64,000 nucleotides of DNA from Thermococcus piezophilus (lineage in GTDB: Archaea; Methanobacteriota_B; Thermococci; Thermococcales; Thermococcaceae), in assembly GCF_001647085.1 (NCBI RefSeq), contig NZ_CP015520.1, positions 992,001 through 1,056,000 on the forward strand, given 5' to 3'. Within the stretch, counting starts at the first letter, position 1. Each line of letters starts with the position of its first letter. The position numbers were made by a program, and so were the translations under genes. Below, piece after piece: positions 1 through 8,748 of the stretch. Under the pieces are notes generated by a model that was not told the DNA's origin, did not search any database, and worked only from the letters and a program-made list of their open reading frames with translations.

Positions 1-2
1 TA

Positions 3-464
3 GCGGTCGACCTGGGGTACCGCACGGGTATTAAGAATCTCTACGCAGTTGGGGAAGCCATGAGCAACGGTTTCCACGGGGCGAACAGGCTGGCGAGCAA
101 CTCTCTGCTGGAGTGCATCGTGAGCGGACTTGAAGTTGCCAGAACCATAGCGAGAGATAGGCCGAAGCTTGGCGGGGTTCCAGAGGTTCCCTACACCTTT
201 GACTCTCTGGGTGATGTTGAAGCCCTCAGGGAAATACTGTGGGAGCACGCTGGAATAGTGAGAACTGCCGAAGGCCTGAGGTTTGGCTTGGAGAAGCTTA
301 ATGGGATTGAGGTTGATGGAAGGCTTAAGCTGCTCGCGAAGGGTGTTCTTGAGTGTGCTTTGGCAAGGGAGGAGAGCAGGGGGAGCCACTACCGTGATGA
401 CTTTTCCGTCATGAGGAAGGAGTTTGAGAGGCCGAGCTTCTTCGACGGGAGGTGCAGGCTCTGA
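3..464 (+). CDS. nadB: L-aspartate oxidase NadB, C-terminal part (partial gene)
   Basis: The reading frame enters from the left edge and is open from base 3. It reads YRTGIKNLYAVGEA, then SNGFHGANRLASNSLLE, the FAD-binding C-terminal signature of the succinate dehydrogenase/L-aspartate oxidase family. This is followed by a helical C-terminal region ending with a cysteine, arginine and leucine. NadB oxidises L-aspartate to iminoaspartate, which NadA condenses with dihydroxyacetone phosphate to quinolinate. NadA and NadC lie directly downstream on the same strand, which supports NadB over succinate dehydrogenase or fumarate reductase. The N-terminal FAD domain lies outside the window. Confidence 0.93.
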   Translation, partial: AVDLGYRTGIKNLYAVGEAMSNGFHGANRLASNSLLECIVSGLEVARTIARDRPKLGGVPEVPYTFDSLGDVEALREILWEHAGIVRTAEGLRFGLEKLNGIEVDGRLKLLAKGVLECALAREESRGSHYRDDFSVMRKEFERPSFFDGRCRL

Positions 465-505
465 GCCCAAACATTTAACTTCTCATCGAATCATTATCAT
501 ACCCG

Positions 506-1702
506 GTGAAACGGGTGGAGCTCCTCTACCTCATAGCCTCCTTCGCAGTCATCATCGCCCTCATCTGGCTTAAAATCAACATCGGCGTCTCGATATTCGT
601 CGGCTCACTTGTTCTGGCCTTTCTGTTCGGCATGAGCCCCTCCGATGCGGTTGTGGCCCTCTATCATTCTGCCACCTCCTGGGAGACCATCAGGCTCGTA
701 CTTATCATCGCCTTCATCATGGGGATGACCTCGGTGTTCTCACAGATCGGCTATTTGAAGGATATGGAGGCCGCCGCGGGCAACCTCTTCCCCAAGGCCA
801 AGTACTCACTGGCAATGCTTCCGGCCCTCATAGGCCTCATGCCGATGCCCGCTGGCGCCCTCGTTTCGGCCCCCATGATAGAGCCCGTCGCGGGCAGGTT
901 TGAGCTGAAGCCAGAGGATAAGACGCTGGTCAACTACTGGTTCAGGCACATATGGGAGCACTCCTGGCCGATGTACCAGGCCATAGTAATCGCCTCCGCC
1001 ATCGTCGGGATTTCCATAAGGGAGATAAGCACCAAGATGTTCCCCCTGACGGTTCTTATGGCTATCATCGGCTACCTGATGCTGATTCGGCCCCTTCCGG
1101 ATGACGGGAGTGGCGAGGGCGACTTCAGAACCGGCCTAAAGCTCCTCCTGAAGAGCACGTACCCCATACTGGTTATCATACTCGTTTCAATCGTTCTGGG
1201 CATCGACATGGTCTACGGTGCTTTTCTCGGCTTCCTCTCGGTTCTCATTCCCAACCTGAAGAGGGTGAGCCTGAAAGAGGTCATTGCTCATGCCCTCCAG
1301 CCCAAGATAGTCTTCCTCCTCGTTTCGGTCATGTACTTCAAATACGTCCTTGAGGTTACGGGGGCCGTGGAGGCCCTCCCAAAGGGCATGTTGGCCATGA
1401 ACCTCCCAGTAATCCTTGTCCTCATGGTGACGCCCTTCGTTGTCGGCCTGATGACGGGCATAAGCTTCGCCTACGTCGGCATGACCTTTCCGCTGTTGCT
1501 CCCCTTCTTCACGAGCTTTGACAGGGTCGCCCTTGCCTATCTAAGCGGCTACATGGGGATGCTATTCAGTCCTGTCCATCTCTGCTTCGTTTTCTCGGCC
1601 GAGTACTACGGGGCCGAGCTCCGGAAGGTCTATTTGAGGCTGCTGGTTCCCGCTCTGGCCATCTTCCTGCTCGGGCTTCTTTACATCACCGTTGTGCTTT
1701 AG
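506..1702 (+). CDS. DUF401 family integral membrane permease
   Basis: The 398-residue protein is almost entirely hydrophobic, with roughly ten to eleven predicted membrane segments and short polar loops. The central part (MPMPAGALVSAPMIEP, then WFRHIWEHSWPMYQ) is typical of the DUF401 group, distant relatives of ion-transporter-type permeases. The substrate is unknown. The start is GTG, 41 bases after the nadB stop; a TTTAAC element near 475 could be its own promoter. The gene sits between nadB and nadA, so transport of a precursor or organic acid linked to NAD synthesis is possible, but this rests on position only. Confidence 0.8.
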   Translation: MKRVELLYLIASFAVIIALIWLKINIGVSIFVGSLVLAFLFGMSPSDAVVALYHSATSWETIRLVLIIAFIMGMTSVFSQIGYLKDMEAAAGNLFPKAKYSLAMLPALIGLMPMPAGALVSAPMIEPVAGRFELKPEDKTLVNYWFRHIWEHSWPMYQAIVIASAIVGISIREISTKMFPLTVLMAIIGYLMLIRPLPDDGSGEGDFRTGLKLLLKSTYPILVIILVSIVLGIDMVYGAFLGFLSVLIPNLKRVSLKEVIAHALQPKIVFLLVSVMYFKYVLEVTGAVEALPKGMLAMNLPVILVLMVTPFVVGLMTGISFAYVGMTFPLLLPFFTSFDRVALAYLSGYMGMLFSPVHLCFVFSAEYYGAELRKVYLRLLVPALAIFLLGLLYITVVL

Positions 1703-1747
1703 AACAAGCTTTTATACCCCTGAGCATAGCATTCTCTAGGTGAGATC

Positions 1748-2656
1748 ATGAAAATGGATGAGCTCGTTAGGGAGATTGAACGTCTCAAAGAGGAGAGAAA
1801 CGCCATAATCATGGCCCACAACTATCAGCTGCCCGAGATTCAGGACATAGCGGACTTCCTCGGTGACAGCCTTGAACTCGCAAGGAAAGCTGTTAACGTT
1901 GATGCGGACGTCATAGTTTTTGCGGGCGTTGACTTCATGGCTGAAACTGCCAAAATCCTCAATATGGAGAAGACCGTCCTGCTGCCAGCGAGGAGGGCAA
2001 CCTGTGCGATGGCCAACATGCTCAAGGTGGAGTACATCCTCAAGGCCAAGGAGCAGTACCCGGACGCGCCGGTGGTTCTCTACGTAAACACCACCGCCGA
2101 GACCAAGGCCTATGCCGACGTTACGGTTACCTCTGCCAACGCCGCGAAAATCGTTGGAAAGCTCGATTCTGACGTCATCATTTTCGGTCCCGACAAAAAC
2201 TTGGCCCACTACGTCGCCAAGGTCACCGGAAAGAAGGTCATCCCCGTTCCTGAGTACGGCCACTGCTACGTGCACAGGCAGTTCACCCTTGAGGATGTCG
2301 AGCGCGCAAGAAAGCTCTACCCCAACGCCAAGCTGATGGTTCACCCGGAATGCGAGCCGGAGGTACAGGAGAGGGCCGACATCATAGTCTCCACGGGCGG
2401 AATGATAAGGCGAGCTCCCGAGCACGACGAGTGGGTCGTCTTCACGGAGAGGGAGATGGTCTACCGCCTTCAGAAGCTCTATCCGGACATCAAGTTCCAC
2501 CCGGCTAAAGAAGACGCCATCTGCATCGGCATGAAGGCGATAACGCTCAACCACATCTACGAGTCGCTAAGGGACATGAAGTACGAGGTTGAAGTTCCAG
2601 AGGATATAGCCGAGAAAGCCAGAAGGGCCATAGAGAGGATGCTGGAGATGAGCTAA
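1748..2656 (+). CDS. nadA: Quinolinate synthase NadA
   Basis: This 302-residue protein has the compact archaeal NadA length. It condenses iminoaspartate and dihydroxyacetone phosphate to quinolinate using an oxygen-sensitive [4Fe-4S] cluster. Visible are [11 protein letters not shown] near residue 23, three well-spaced cluster cysteines (ATC about 86, GHC about 173, ICIG about 259), matching the spacing known in Pyrococcus NadA, and the MVHPEC active-site segment near 197-202. The ATG start follows a GGTGAG ribosome site. A TTTTATACC promoter element lies near 1710, so transcription may start here as well as upstream. Confidence 0.97.
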   Translation: MKMDELVREIERLKEERNAIIMAHNYQLPEIQDIADFLGDSLELARKAVNVDADVIVFAGVDFMAETAKILNMEKTVLLPARRATCAMANMLKVEYILKAKEQYPDAPVVLYVNTTAETKAYADVTVTSANAAKIVGKLDSDVIIFGPDKNLAHYVAKVTGKKVIPVPEYGHCYVHRQFTLEDVERARKLYPNAKLMVHPECEPEVQERADIIVSTGGMIRRAPEHDEWVVFTEREMVYRLQKLYPDIKFHPAKEDAICIGMKAITLNHIYESLRDMKYEVEVPEDIAEKARRAIERMLEMS

Positions 2657-2733
2657 GTCTGTAGGGAAAGATTCTACCATTTTTGTCAAGTACAGAGGGA
2701 AACTTTTTAAGGATTTTTACCTCTTTATCTAAC

Positions 2734-4044
2734 ATGAGCCGCGAGGAAACAATGGCCCAAATTGTGATGGACTATCTCAATCTCAGCGTTAAAGGTGTCG
2801 AGCGTGAGCTGAGGATTTCTGAGGACATCCGAATAAACAAAGCAATAACAATAATCGGCCCAAGAAGGGCTGGGAAGACCTTCTACATTCTTCAAAAGTT
2901 TTCCAAACTGAGGAAGGCTGGTAAAGCAGCCGTCTTCTTCCCTCTCGACGATGACAGGATATACCCTCCAACACCCGATGACCTTTCAACTCTCGTGAGG
3001 GTATTCTACGAGCTCTTCCCGGATGCCGACGAGAAGTACCTTTTTCTCGACGAGATTCAGAACGTCCCCAACTGGGAGCTTTTCGTTAAGCGTGTCATGG
3101 AACGTGATGGGTTCAGGGTTTACTTAACCGGCTCCTCTTCAAAACTCCTCAGCAGGGAGATAGCAACGGCCCTTCGGGGAAGAACTCTAACATTCGAGAT
3201 GCTACCCTTCAGCTTCCGAGAGTTCCTTAGAGCGAAGGGGATTGAGGTGGGTAGGTATCTCTCAACGAGAGAAGAGGCGGTTGTCAAGACTCTTCTGAGG
3301 GAATACCTAGAGTTCGGCGGCTTTCCAGAGGTTGTTCTTATCGAGGACACATACCTAAAGCGGAAAACGCTTTCCGAGTATGTGGATGTGATGCTGTATC
3401 GCGACGTTGTTGAAAGGCACGGGGTAAAGAATTTAAAAGCTGTGAGGCTGTTCCTGAAGCTTCTCATAACGTCCTTTGCCAAGGAGTTCTCGGTGAACCG
3501 AACGGCTAGGTACATGAAGGGTATTGGCGTGGACGTCAGCAAGAACACCCTCTACAGCTACTTCGACTACTTTGAAGAAGCTTACGTGATCTTCCCGCTC
3601 AAGAAATTTTCCTACAACTTGAGGGAGGTTGAGAATAGCCTTCCCAAGGTCTACGTCGTTGATACGGGTTTGATAAACGCCTACTCGCTTCGCTTCGGGG
3701 AGACCATTGGTAGGCTCATCGAGAACGCCGTTTTCCTTGAACTTAGAAGACGTGAGAATGAGCTCTACTACTTCAGGGACGAGCGCGGGAGAGAGGTTGA
3801 TTTCCTCGTGAAGGATGGAAAGGATATCTCGGAGCTCATACAGGTCAGTTATTCACTTGAAGCCCCCGAAACGTTCGAACGAGAGATCTCGGCACTGGTG
3901 AATGCCTCGGAGAAACTCGACTGCGAAAACCTCACGATAATAAACTGGAACAGAGATGACATTCGTGAGGTCGGAGGGAAAAAGGTCAGGCTCATCCCTC
4001 TCTGGAAGTTCCTGCTTGGAGGTGACAGTAATGATTCACCTTAG
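2734..4044 (+). CDS. AAA-type ATPase with C-terminal DUF4143
   Basis: The protein belongs to the archaeal ATPase/DUF4143 group, whose members have no agreed function. It has a Walker A motif IIGPRRAGKT, a Walker B motif YLFLDEIQN and a sensor-like YLTGSSSKLL. A C-terminal PD-(D/E)XK-like region shows ENAVFLELRRRE and GREVDFLVK, as in the nuclease-fold part of DUF4143 proteins. A longer frame begins at a TTG at 2683, but the TTTTTAAGG promoter element at 2704-2712 lies inside that extension, so the ATG at 2734, giving a nearly leaderless mRNA, is preferred. The end overlaps nadC by 14 bases. An ATPase between nadA and nadC is an oddity of this locus. Confidence 0.85.
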   Translation: MSREETMAQIVMDYLNLSVKGVERELRISEDIRINKAITIIGPRRAGKTFYILQKFSKLRKAGKAAVFFPLDDDRIYPPTPDDLSTLVRVFYELFPDADEKYLFLDEIQNVPNWELFVKRVMERDGFRVYLTGSSSKLLSREIATALRGRTLTFEMLPFSFREFLRAKGIEVGRYLSTREEAVVKTLLREYLEFGGFPEVVLIEDTYLKRKTLSEYVDVMLYRDVVERHGVKNLKAVRLFLKLLITSFAKEFSVNRTARYMKGIGVDVSKNTLYSYFDYFEEAYVIFPLKKFSYNLREVENSLPKVYVVDTGLINAYSLRFGETIGRLIENAVFLELRRRENELYYFRDERGREVDFLVKDGKDISELIQVSYSLEAPETFEREISALVNASEKLDCENLTIINWNRDDIREVGGKKVRLIPLWKFLLGGDSNDSP

Positions 4045-4864
4045 TTATCTCATTCGCTTCGTAGAGGAGGACGCCCCCTTCGGCGACGTCACGAGTGAGG
4101 CAGTTATTCCGGAGGAGTTGAATGCAAAGGCCGTAATCATCGCAAAGCAGGAAGGAATAATAGCGGGCGTTGAGGAAGTCAAGGCCCTCTTCGAGCACTT
4201 CGGGGTTAAAGTTGAGGTCAGAAAGAGGGATGGCGAGGCCGTGAAGAGGGGCGACGTCCTCCTTGAGCTCGAAGGGAACGCGAGGGCAATACTTCTCGTC
4301 GAGAGGACAGCGTTAAACGTTATGGGCAGGATGAGCGGCATAGCGACCGAGGTCAGAAAGCTGGTGGGGAAGGCCAAAGCCATAAACCCGAGGATTCGCG
4401 TCGCCGGAACTAGGAAGACCCTCCTCAAGCCGATAGATAAGAGGGCGATACTCATAGGCGGCGGTGAGCCCCACCGTTTTTCCCTTAGCGATGCGGTACT
4501 CATAAAGGACAACCACCTGGCTCTTGTCCCCCTGGAAGAAGCTATAAGGCGCGCCAAGGCCTTCAGCGTCTACACGGTCGTCGAGGTTGAGGTCGAGACC
4601 CTCGAGGACGCCATCAAAGCGGCCAGAGCAGGTGCCGACGTTGTGATGCTCGACAACATGAAGCCTGGGGAAATAGCCGAGGTTTTAGAAGCCCTCAAGC
4701 GGGAAGGGCTCAGGGAGAGAGTTAAAATTGAAGTCAGCGGTGGAATAACGCCCGGGAATATAACCGAATACGCCAAGCTTGACATTGACGTTATAAGCCT
4801 CGGCTACCTGACGCACTCGGTGAGAAACTTTGATGTCAGCCTCGATATCGTTGGGAGGCTGTGA
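4031..4864 (+). CDS. nadC: Nicotinate-nucleotide pyrophosphorylase NadC
   Basis: NadC (quinolinate phosphoribosyltransferase) makes nicotinate mononucleotide from quinolinate and PRPP. The 277-residue protein shows EDAPFGDVTSE at the N-terminus, AGTRKT with the downstream GGGEPHRFSLSD motif, IKDNH, and the barrel-end sequence EVSGGI. The ATG at 4031 follows GGAGGTGA and gives the normal family N-terminus; an upstream in-frame start would add unrelated residues read from the ATPase gene. It overlaps the ATPase gene by 14 bases, so the two are probably cotranscribed and coupled. Confidence 0.97.
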   Translation: MIHLSYLIRFVEEDAPFGDVTSEAVIPEELNAKAVIIAKQEGIIAGVEEVKALFEHFGVKVEVRKRDGEAVKRGDVLLELEGNARAILLVERTALNVMGRMSGIATEVRKLVGKAKAINPRIRVAGTRKTLLKPIDKRAILIGGGEPHRFSLSDAVLIKDNHLALVPLEEAIRRAKAFSVYTVVEVEVETLEDAIKAARAGADVVMLDNMKPGEIAEVLEALKREGLRERVKIEVSGGITPGNITEYAKLDIDVISLGYLTHSVRNFDVSLDIVGRL

Positions 4865-4978
4865 GTTTTATCCTTCCATGCGTTTTTCTTTTGGGTTCCC
4901 TTCTGTATCTCTCGCCGGCCAAGGCAAAAATTTAGGGTGCCGCCCGAACTGTTGGAGCTCGTAATCATAATTCTGCAC

Positions 4979-5288
4979 TTATTTTCTCCCCAGTGCACTT
5001 GCATACCTGCTGTTTCGTATAAGCTCCTTCACCCGTTCAAGGGCGGTTAAGTATGCATCTTCTGTGGCATCTTTTAAGTACTCCTCGTACTGTGGCTTCA
5101 TCGCACGATGCAACCGCGAAGGTTACTGTAGCGAGGATTGCCGCCAGCGCCTGCACAATGTAGCAGAGTGCTAATACAAACTCTTTCCCGTTAATCTCAA
5201 CCTCAATCTCAGCACCAAATCCATCGGATTCCTTCAGCTTTTCAAGACTTGGCTTAACACAAAATTTAATGTCCATCACTATCCTCAT
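4979..5288 (-). pseudogene. Frameshifted small gene of unknown function (edge of accessory island)
   Basis: The frame opens with MRIVMDIKFCVKPSLEKLK at 5288 and has a hydrophobic stretch ALCYIVQALAAILATV. It then runs out of frame near 5095-5115. The continuation in another frame (KPQYEEYLKDATEDAYLTAL, then ERVKELIRNSRYASALGRK, stop at 4979) reads as a natural charged C-terminus, so I see one gene of about 100 residues broken by one indel. Its start overlaps the stop of the upstream gene as ATGA. I do not recognise the family; its position suggests a partner of the gene at 5285-5797. Confidence 0.55.
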
Positions 5289-5797
5289 TCTTCGCTCAAT
5301 TCTTTCAGGTTTTTAAGGAGTTCTTTGTAGTCATTAATTATCTTTAGGTACCCTTTAATCCCGTTCTCCTCAAATATGCGAGTGCAGGATTCCAACTCTT
5401 GGATGGCCCTGTCAGTGACGTTTATTGCAACCTTCGCAAACTCTTTAACCGGTACCCTACAGACCTTCCTGTAATCCACACTTACGAGATAGATATACTC
5501 ATCCTCCCTGAACCCGTAGATGACTAAAGTTGGATCATAACTTCCAAGAAAGGATCTCAAGAACAGGTCTGATGCCAATTTGTTAAATTTGTTTTTCAAT
5601 AGTCCTCTGGGAATTCTGACTTCATTGTCAAGCCAGTTCGGGAGCTCTTTAGGGATCTTAAAGCTTCATCCGTAGGACCTTACGTTCTTGGGAACTTCCC
5701 TATACTTCCACAGGATAAAAAATCCCTCTCCCTCATCCGATACCTGTTCTCTCTTCTTTCTACCCCTTAACCAGTTCAATATACTCAATCCCACCAC
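5285..5797 (-). pseudogene. Small gene with an in-frame TGA, possible relative of the toxin-linked gene at 11747
   Basis: The frame is open for 170 codons from a GTG at 5797 (MVGLSILNWLRGRKK, counting GTG as Met) except for one TGA at 5666-5668. After it come KIPKELPNWLDNEVRIPRG and LGSYDPTLVIYGF, then VPVKEFAKVAINVTDRAIQE. The last part aligns loosely with the C-terminal third of the 267-residue protein at 11747-12550 (LGTYDPLEIVYV, then KVPKEVLLMALNDAIRDAE). The similarity is weak but collinear, so distant kinship is an inference. No domain of known function is visible. It overlaps its downstream neighbour by ATGA and follows 5804-5914 by 6 bases. Confidence 0.55.
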
Positions 5798-5803
5798 CCC
5801 GCA

Positions 5804-5914
5804 TCATTCAAGCTTCTTTTTCCTTAACATCCTTCCAGCATCCTCAGGCTCCAAATCTCCTTACTTAACAGCCCTTATGACATTTTCCGCTATCTCTATG
5901 CTTTTTTGATCCAT
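5804..5914 (-). pseudogene. Tiny open frame with an in-frame stop, downstream of the hsdM fragment
   Basis: A GAGGTG ribosome site precedes an ATG at 5914. The frame reads MDQKSIEIAENVIRAVK, a TAA, then GDLEPEDAGRMLRKKKLE and a final TGA. The reading on both sides of the TAA is acidic/basic and helical, so a 36-residue protein with one nonsense change is likely. It lies 9 bases after the hsdM stop and 6 bases before the next gene, so it belonged to the same operon. Function is unknown. Confidence 0.4.
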
Positions 5915-5923
5915 TTTCACACC

Positions 5924-6330
5924 TCAAATTTTAGTTAATATTCTCCTCAATTCCTCATCAACCTTTCTCCTCTCCTCCTTAACCTTTGCAAGCTCAACGA
6001 GTATGTCCTCAACTGGCAAAATCTCCTCTTTCTCATCAACTGAAACATAACGGGAAGGACTCAAGTTATAATCGTTCTTTCTTGCCTCCTCTATTGTTAT
6101 GATCTTTGAAAAACCTTCTATTTCCTTCCAGCCGAAATATGCATCAAGTATCTTCTTTATGTTTTCATCCGTCAAATAATTCTTTGGTCTTCCCTTTGCA
6201 AACTCCTTTGAAGCATTTATAAGCAAAATCTCGCCCTTATGCTTCTTCGCCTTATTTATCACAATTATGGTTCCGGGTGCTGTTGTGTTGTAAAATAAAT
6301 TATCGGGAGTAAAATCACTGCTTCAATAAG
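5924..6330 (-). pseudogene. hsdM: Type I restriction-modification DNA methylase HsdM, C-terminal fragment
   Basis: The frame carries DNLFYNTTAPGTIIVINK, then GEILLINASKEFAKGRPKNY and LSPSRYV, the classic post-catalytic half of type I N6-adenine methylases, ending in a coiled-coil C-terminus (VKEERRKVDEELRRIL). A one-base loss near 6303 separates the preceding LIEAVIL from PDN. Everything upstream of that, including the NPPY catalytic block, is absent. The sequence stops at about 6330, where a plus-strand helicase begins. The missing N-terminal half of an hsdM lies on the same strand at 10458-11149. Confidence 0.85.
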
Positions 6331-7822
6331 CATTCTTGCTGATTTTGAGAGCAAAGAAAGAAGTCTTCTCATAGCAACAGATGTAGCATCAGAAGGTCTC
6401 AATTTGCAGATTGCAAACGTCGTCGTAAACTATGAATCCCCATGGACTCCGATAAAGCTCGAACAGAGGATAGGAAGAGTTTGGAGACTTGGGCAAGAAA
6501 AAGAAGTGTTTGTATATAACCTCTTCCTTGCAACTAGAGCAGATTTAGATATTGCTAACGCTCTTTATGTAAAGCTTCTTAACATACATGAAGCTTTGAG
6601 TGATACAAGAGCAATACTCGGAGAGAAGATTCATGCCGCGTATGAGAAGGATGTTGGTAGCGTGGATCAGATATTCGAACCAGTTTCTGAGCTTGGCGAG
6701 GTTAAAATAAAAGGTAGGAGAAGAAAGATAACAGAGTATAGGATAGCGCTTTCGCAGATCACTGGAGAATTTGACGAACTTATGGAACTTATAGCGAGGC
6801 AGATTGCAGATCTTAAAGATGAGATATTTAGAAAGAGAATATATCCGACAGAGATTGCAGAATTTATAAAAGAACAACTTCAAAGACTTGGTGTAGGAGA
6901 TTCAGAGAAGATAGAAAAGTTACTATTAGACGTGGTAAATTTGTGTTCTCTAGAAGTTAGGAATGTTCATGAAATTTATGAACTGCTGAAGACGATTGAT
7001 GGAAGAATACCAGAAATACTTGTTATATTGGACGACAAAGAGGGCGTTGACTATATAGTGATTGCTACCGTAAAGTTTGCTGAGCATGAGATGAAGATTC
7101 CGCTCGTAGTCTTTGGAGATGATATTAAGATGGGTATAGATGCTTTGAAGTACATTATTGAAGTCGTGAAAAGATCAATAGTCCCGGATGATATCTATTA
7201 TGAAAAGCAAATAAGGCCGGGAATAGGTATTAAGAGCATGATCAAAATTAAGCTTGAAGAAAGATTTAACTCTCTCTTACGTCCTTACAGGGAATACTCT
7301 TCAAAATATGGAGGACTTTGGAAGGATGTTGGTATAAAAAATATAAGACTCGAAATTTTGACAACAGTCTTAAGACTACCTTCTACACCCGGAAATCCAG
7401 AAGAGTATGATGAAAGTTTTAGGAAGAAAGTCGAAATGGCTGCTGTGGAGTTTGTAAAAAGATATGAAGAAAGAGAGGGTAGGGTAATAGAAGACAGGCA
7501 AAATACGATGAAGTTTGACTTCTATACATATCCAAAAAATGAGAAGGATGTTCAAGAGGGTATGAGGAGAGGTGAAAGATATATAGAAGTAAAGGGGCAT
7601 GCTAGGGGCGCTGTGTTCTCAATACTTCCAAAAGGCGAGTTTGAGTTCGCAAAGAGTAGGGGAGATAAATACTGGCTTTACGTTGTGTATAACGCTTTGA
7701 GTGATAATCCCATATTAGCTACCATTAGAGATCCCATAAGCAAGCTTGCTATCGAGAAAGAAAAAAGGACTAAGGTTATTAAGGAAGAAGTCTATAAAGT
7801 TTATTTCAAACCCAGGATTTAA
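6329..7822 (+). pseudogene. SNF2-family helicase with DUF3883, C-terminal half only
   Basis: The frame is open from the junction at about 6329 to 7822. It begins in mid-domain with SILADFESKERSLLIATD, then VASEGLNLQ and LEQRIGRVWRLGQ, which are helicase motifs V and VI of the SNF2/RapA type. The C-terminal 130 residues (FDFYTYPKN, then RYIEVKGHA, then KYWLYVVYNA) fit DUF3883, a PD-(D/E)XK-like nuclease-fold domain often attached to defence helicases. Motifs I to IV and any start codon are missing, so the protein has lost its ATP site. A shorter product could start at a TTG or later codon, but it would not be an active helicase. Confidence 0.8.
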
Positions 7823-7965
7823 CAATTTAAATAAATATATCACTCGCTCGACTCCTTTGAGTTTGGCAGGAAACTAAGACGGAAGATAAATAACTTTAAA
7901 AGTAATAGGGGCAATATACTATTCGGAAAAAGTTAAGTACGGAATACAGGGTGTTGGTGAGTTTT

Positions 7966-8748
7966 ATGAGAAGTCTGAATGAAATTTTGGAAATCTTCTC
8001 ACAAATTCCTTTGGAAGTCTGGAACAAAATTGTTCAGGAAGAACCAGAATGGAAGAATATGCGAGAATTTCTTGAAAAATATGGATTCAGCAGATTTGCA
8101 GTTCTCATGACAGCAGCCGGATTAAACGACTTTCAGCTTAAAGGAAAGGCCGAGGTAGCATACTGGCCAAAAATAAGAGAATTGCTGGAGTCCTGCAAAC
8201 CTCCTGAAAGCCTGTCCGACCTAAAATCGATTCTTTCAGAATTTTACAGCAGAGAAAGATTGCCAGATCTAAAACTGAAGAGATTGAGTCGGTTCCTTTC
8301 AAGCAGACTCGCTGAATGGTTATGGGAATCAAGTGCAAAGGATGTTGCTGAGAATTTCGTCAAGATTTGGTATGAGCTTGCTACAACAATGAAACAGAAT
8401 AGAGATGCAAAAACAATTGTCTTTGCGATGAAATGCCTCGGGATTGCACTTCTCATGGCTGGGGAGACTAATTTCAGTTTCGAGAGTATTCCCATTCCTG
8501 TGGATTACAGAGTCAGAGAATTCACGAGAAGACTCGGTATAGCCGTGAATACTGACGAGGACGTGCGAAGATTCTGGAACAAAGTTCTGGAGGGATTGAG
8601 AAAAAATGGCCAGAGAATAAACATGATTCACCTTGATTCTCTGATATGGCAGATTGGCGTGCTGAGAGATTCTGAGATAGTGGATTATTTTTCGAGATTC
8701 GGTTTGAAGGAAGTTGGGGAGAGAATATCGGAGGTGTTGAGAAGATGA
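7966..8748 (+). CDS. AGOG-like N-glycosylase/DNA lyase (8-oxoguanine DNA glycosylase family)
   Basis: The protein has 260 residues from the ATG at 7966, which follows GGTGAG; a GTG at 7951 is less likely. AGOG enzymes remove oxidised guanine and cut the abasic strand. The family core is visible: DAKTIVFAMK with a lysine near 149, PIPVDYRV with an aspartate near 180, and HLDSLIWQIG near 230. The lysine-to-aspartate spacing (31) is close to that of the catalytic pair in Pyrobaculum AGOG (32). The gene is AT-rich compared with the surrounding core genes and overlaps the next gene by ATGA. It may be a horizontally gained paralogue with a role other than housekeeping repair. Confidence 0.82.
   Translation: MRSLNEILEIFSQIPLEVWNKIVQEEPEWKNMREFLEKYGFSRFAVLMTAAGLNDFQLKGKAEVAYWPKIRELLESCKPPESLSDLKSILSEFYSRERLPDLKLKRLSRFLSSRLAEWLWESSAKDVAENFVKIWYELATTMKQNRDAKTIVFAMKCLGIALLMAGETNFSFESIPIPVDYRVREFTRRLGIAVNTDEDVRRFWNKVLEGLRKNGQRINMIHLDSLIWQIGVLRDSEIVDYFSRFGLKEVGERISEVLRR

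Noticed and set aside
1736-2554. A 272-codon open frame antisense to nadA
   Set aside because: It lies wholly within nadA, has no family features and no promoter or ribosome site.
2683-2733. Upstream TTG start for the DUF4143 ATPase
   Set aside because: The promoter TATA element lies within this extension, and the ATG at 2734 fits a near-leaderless message.
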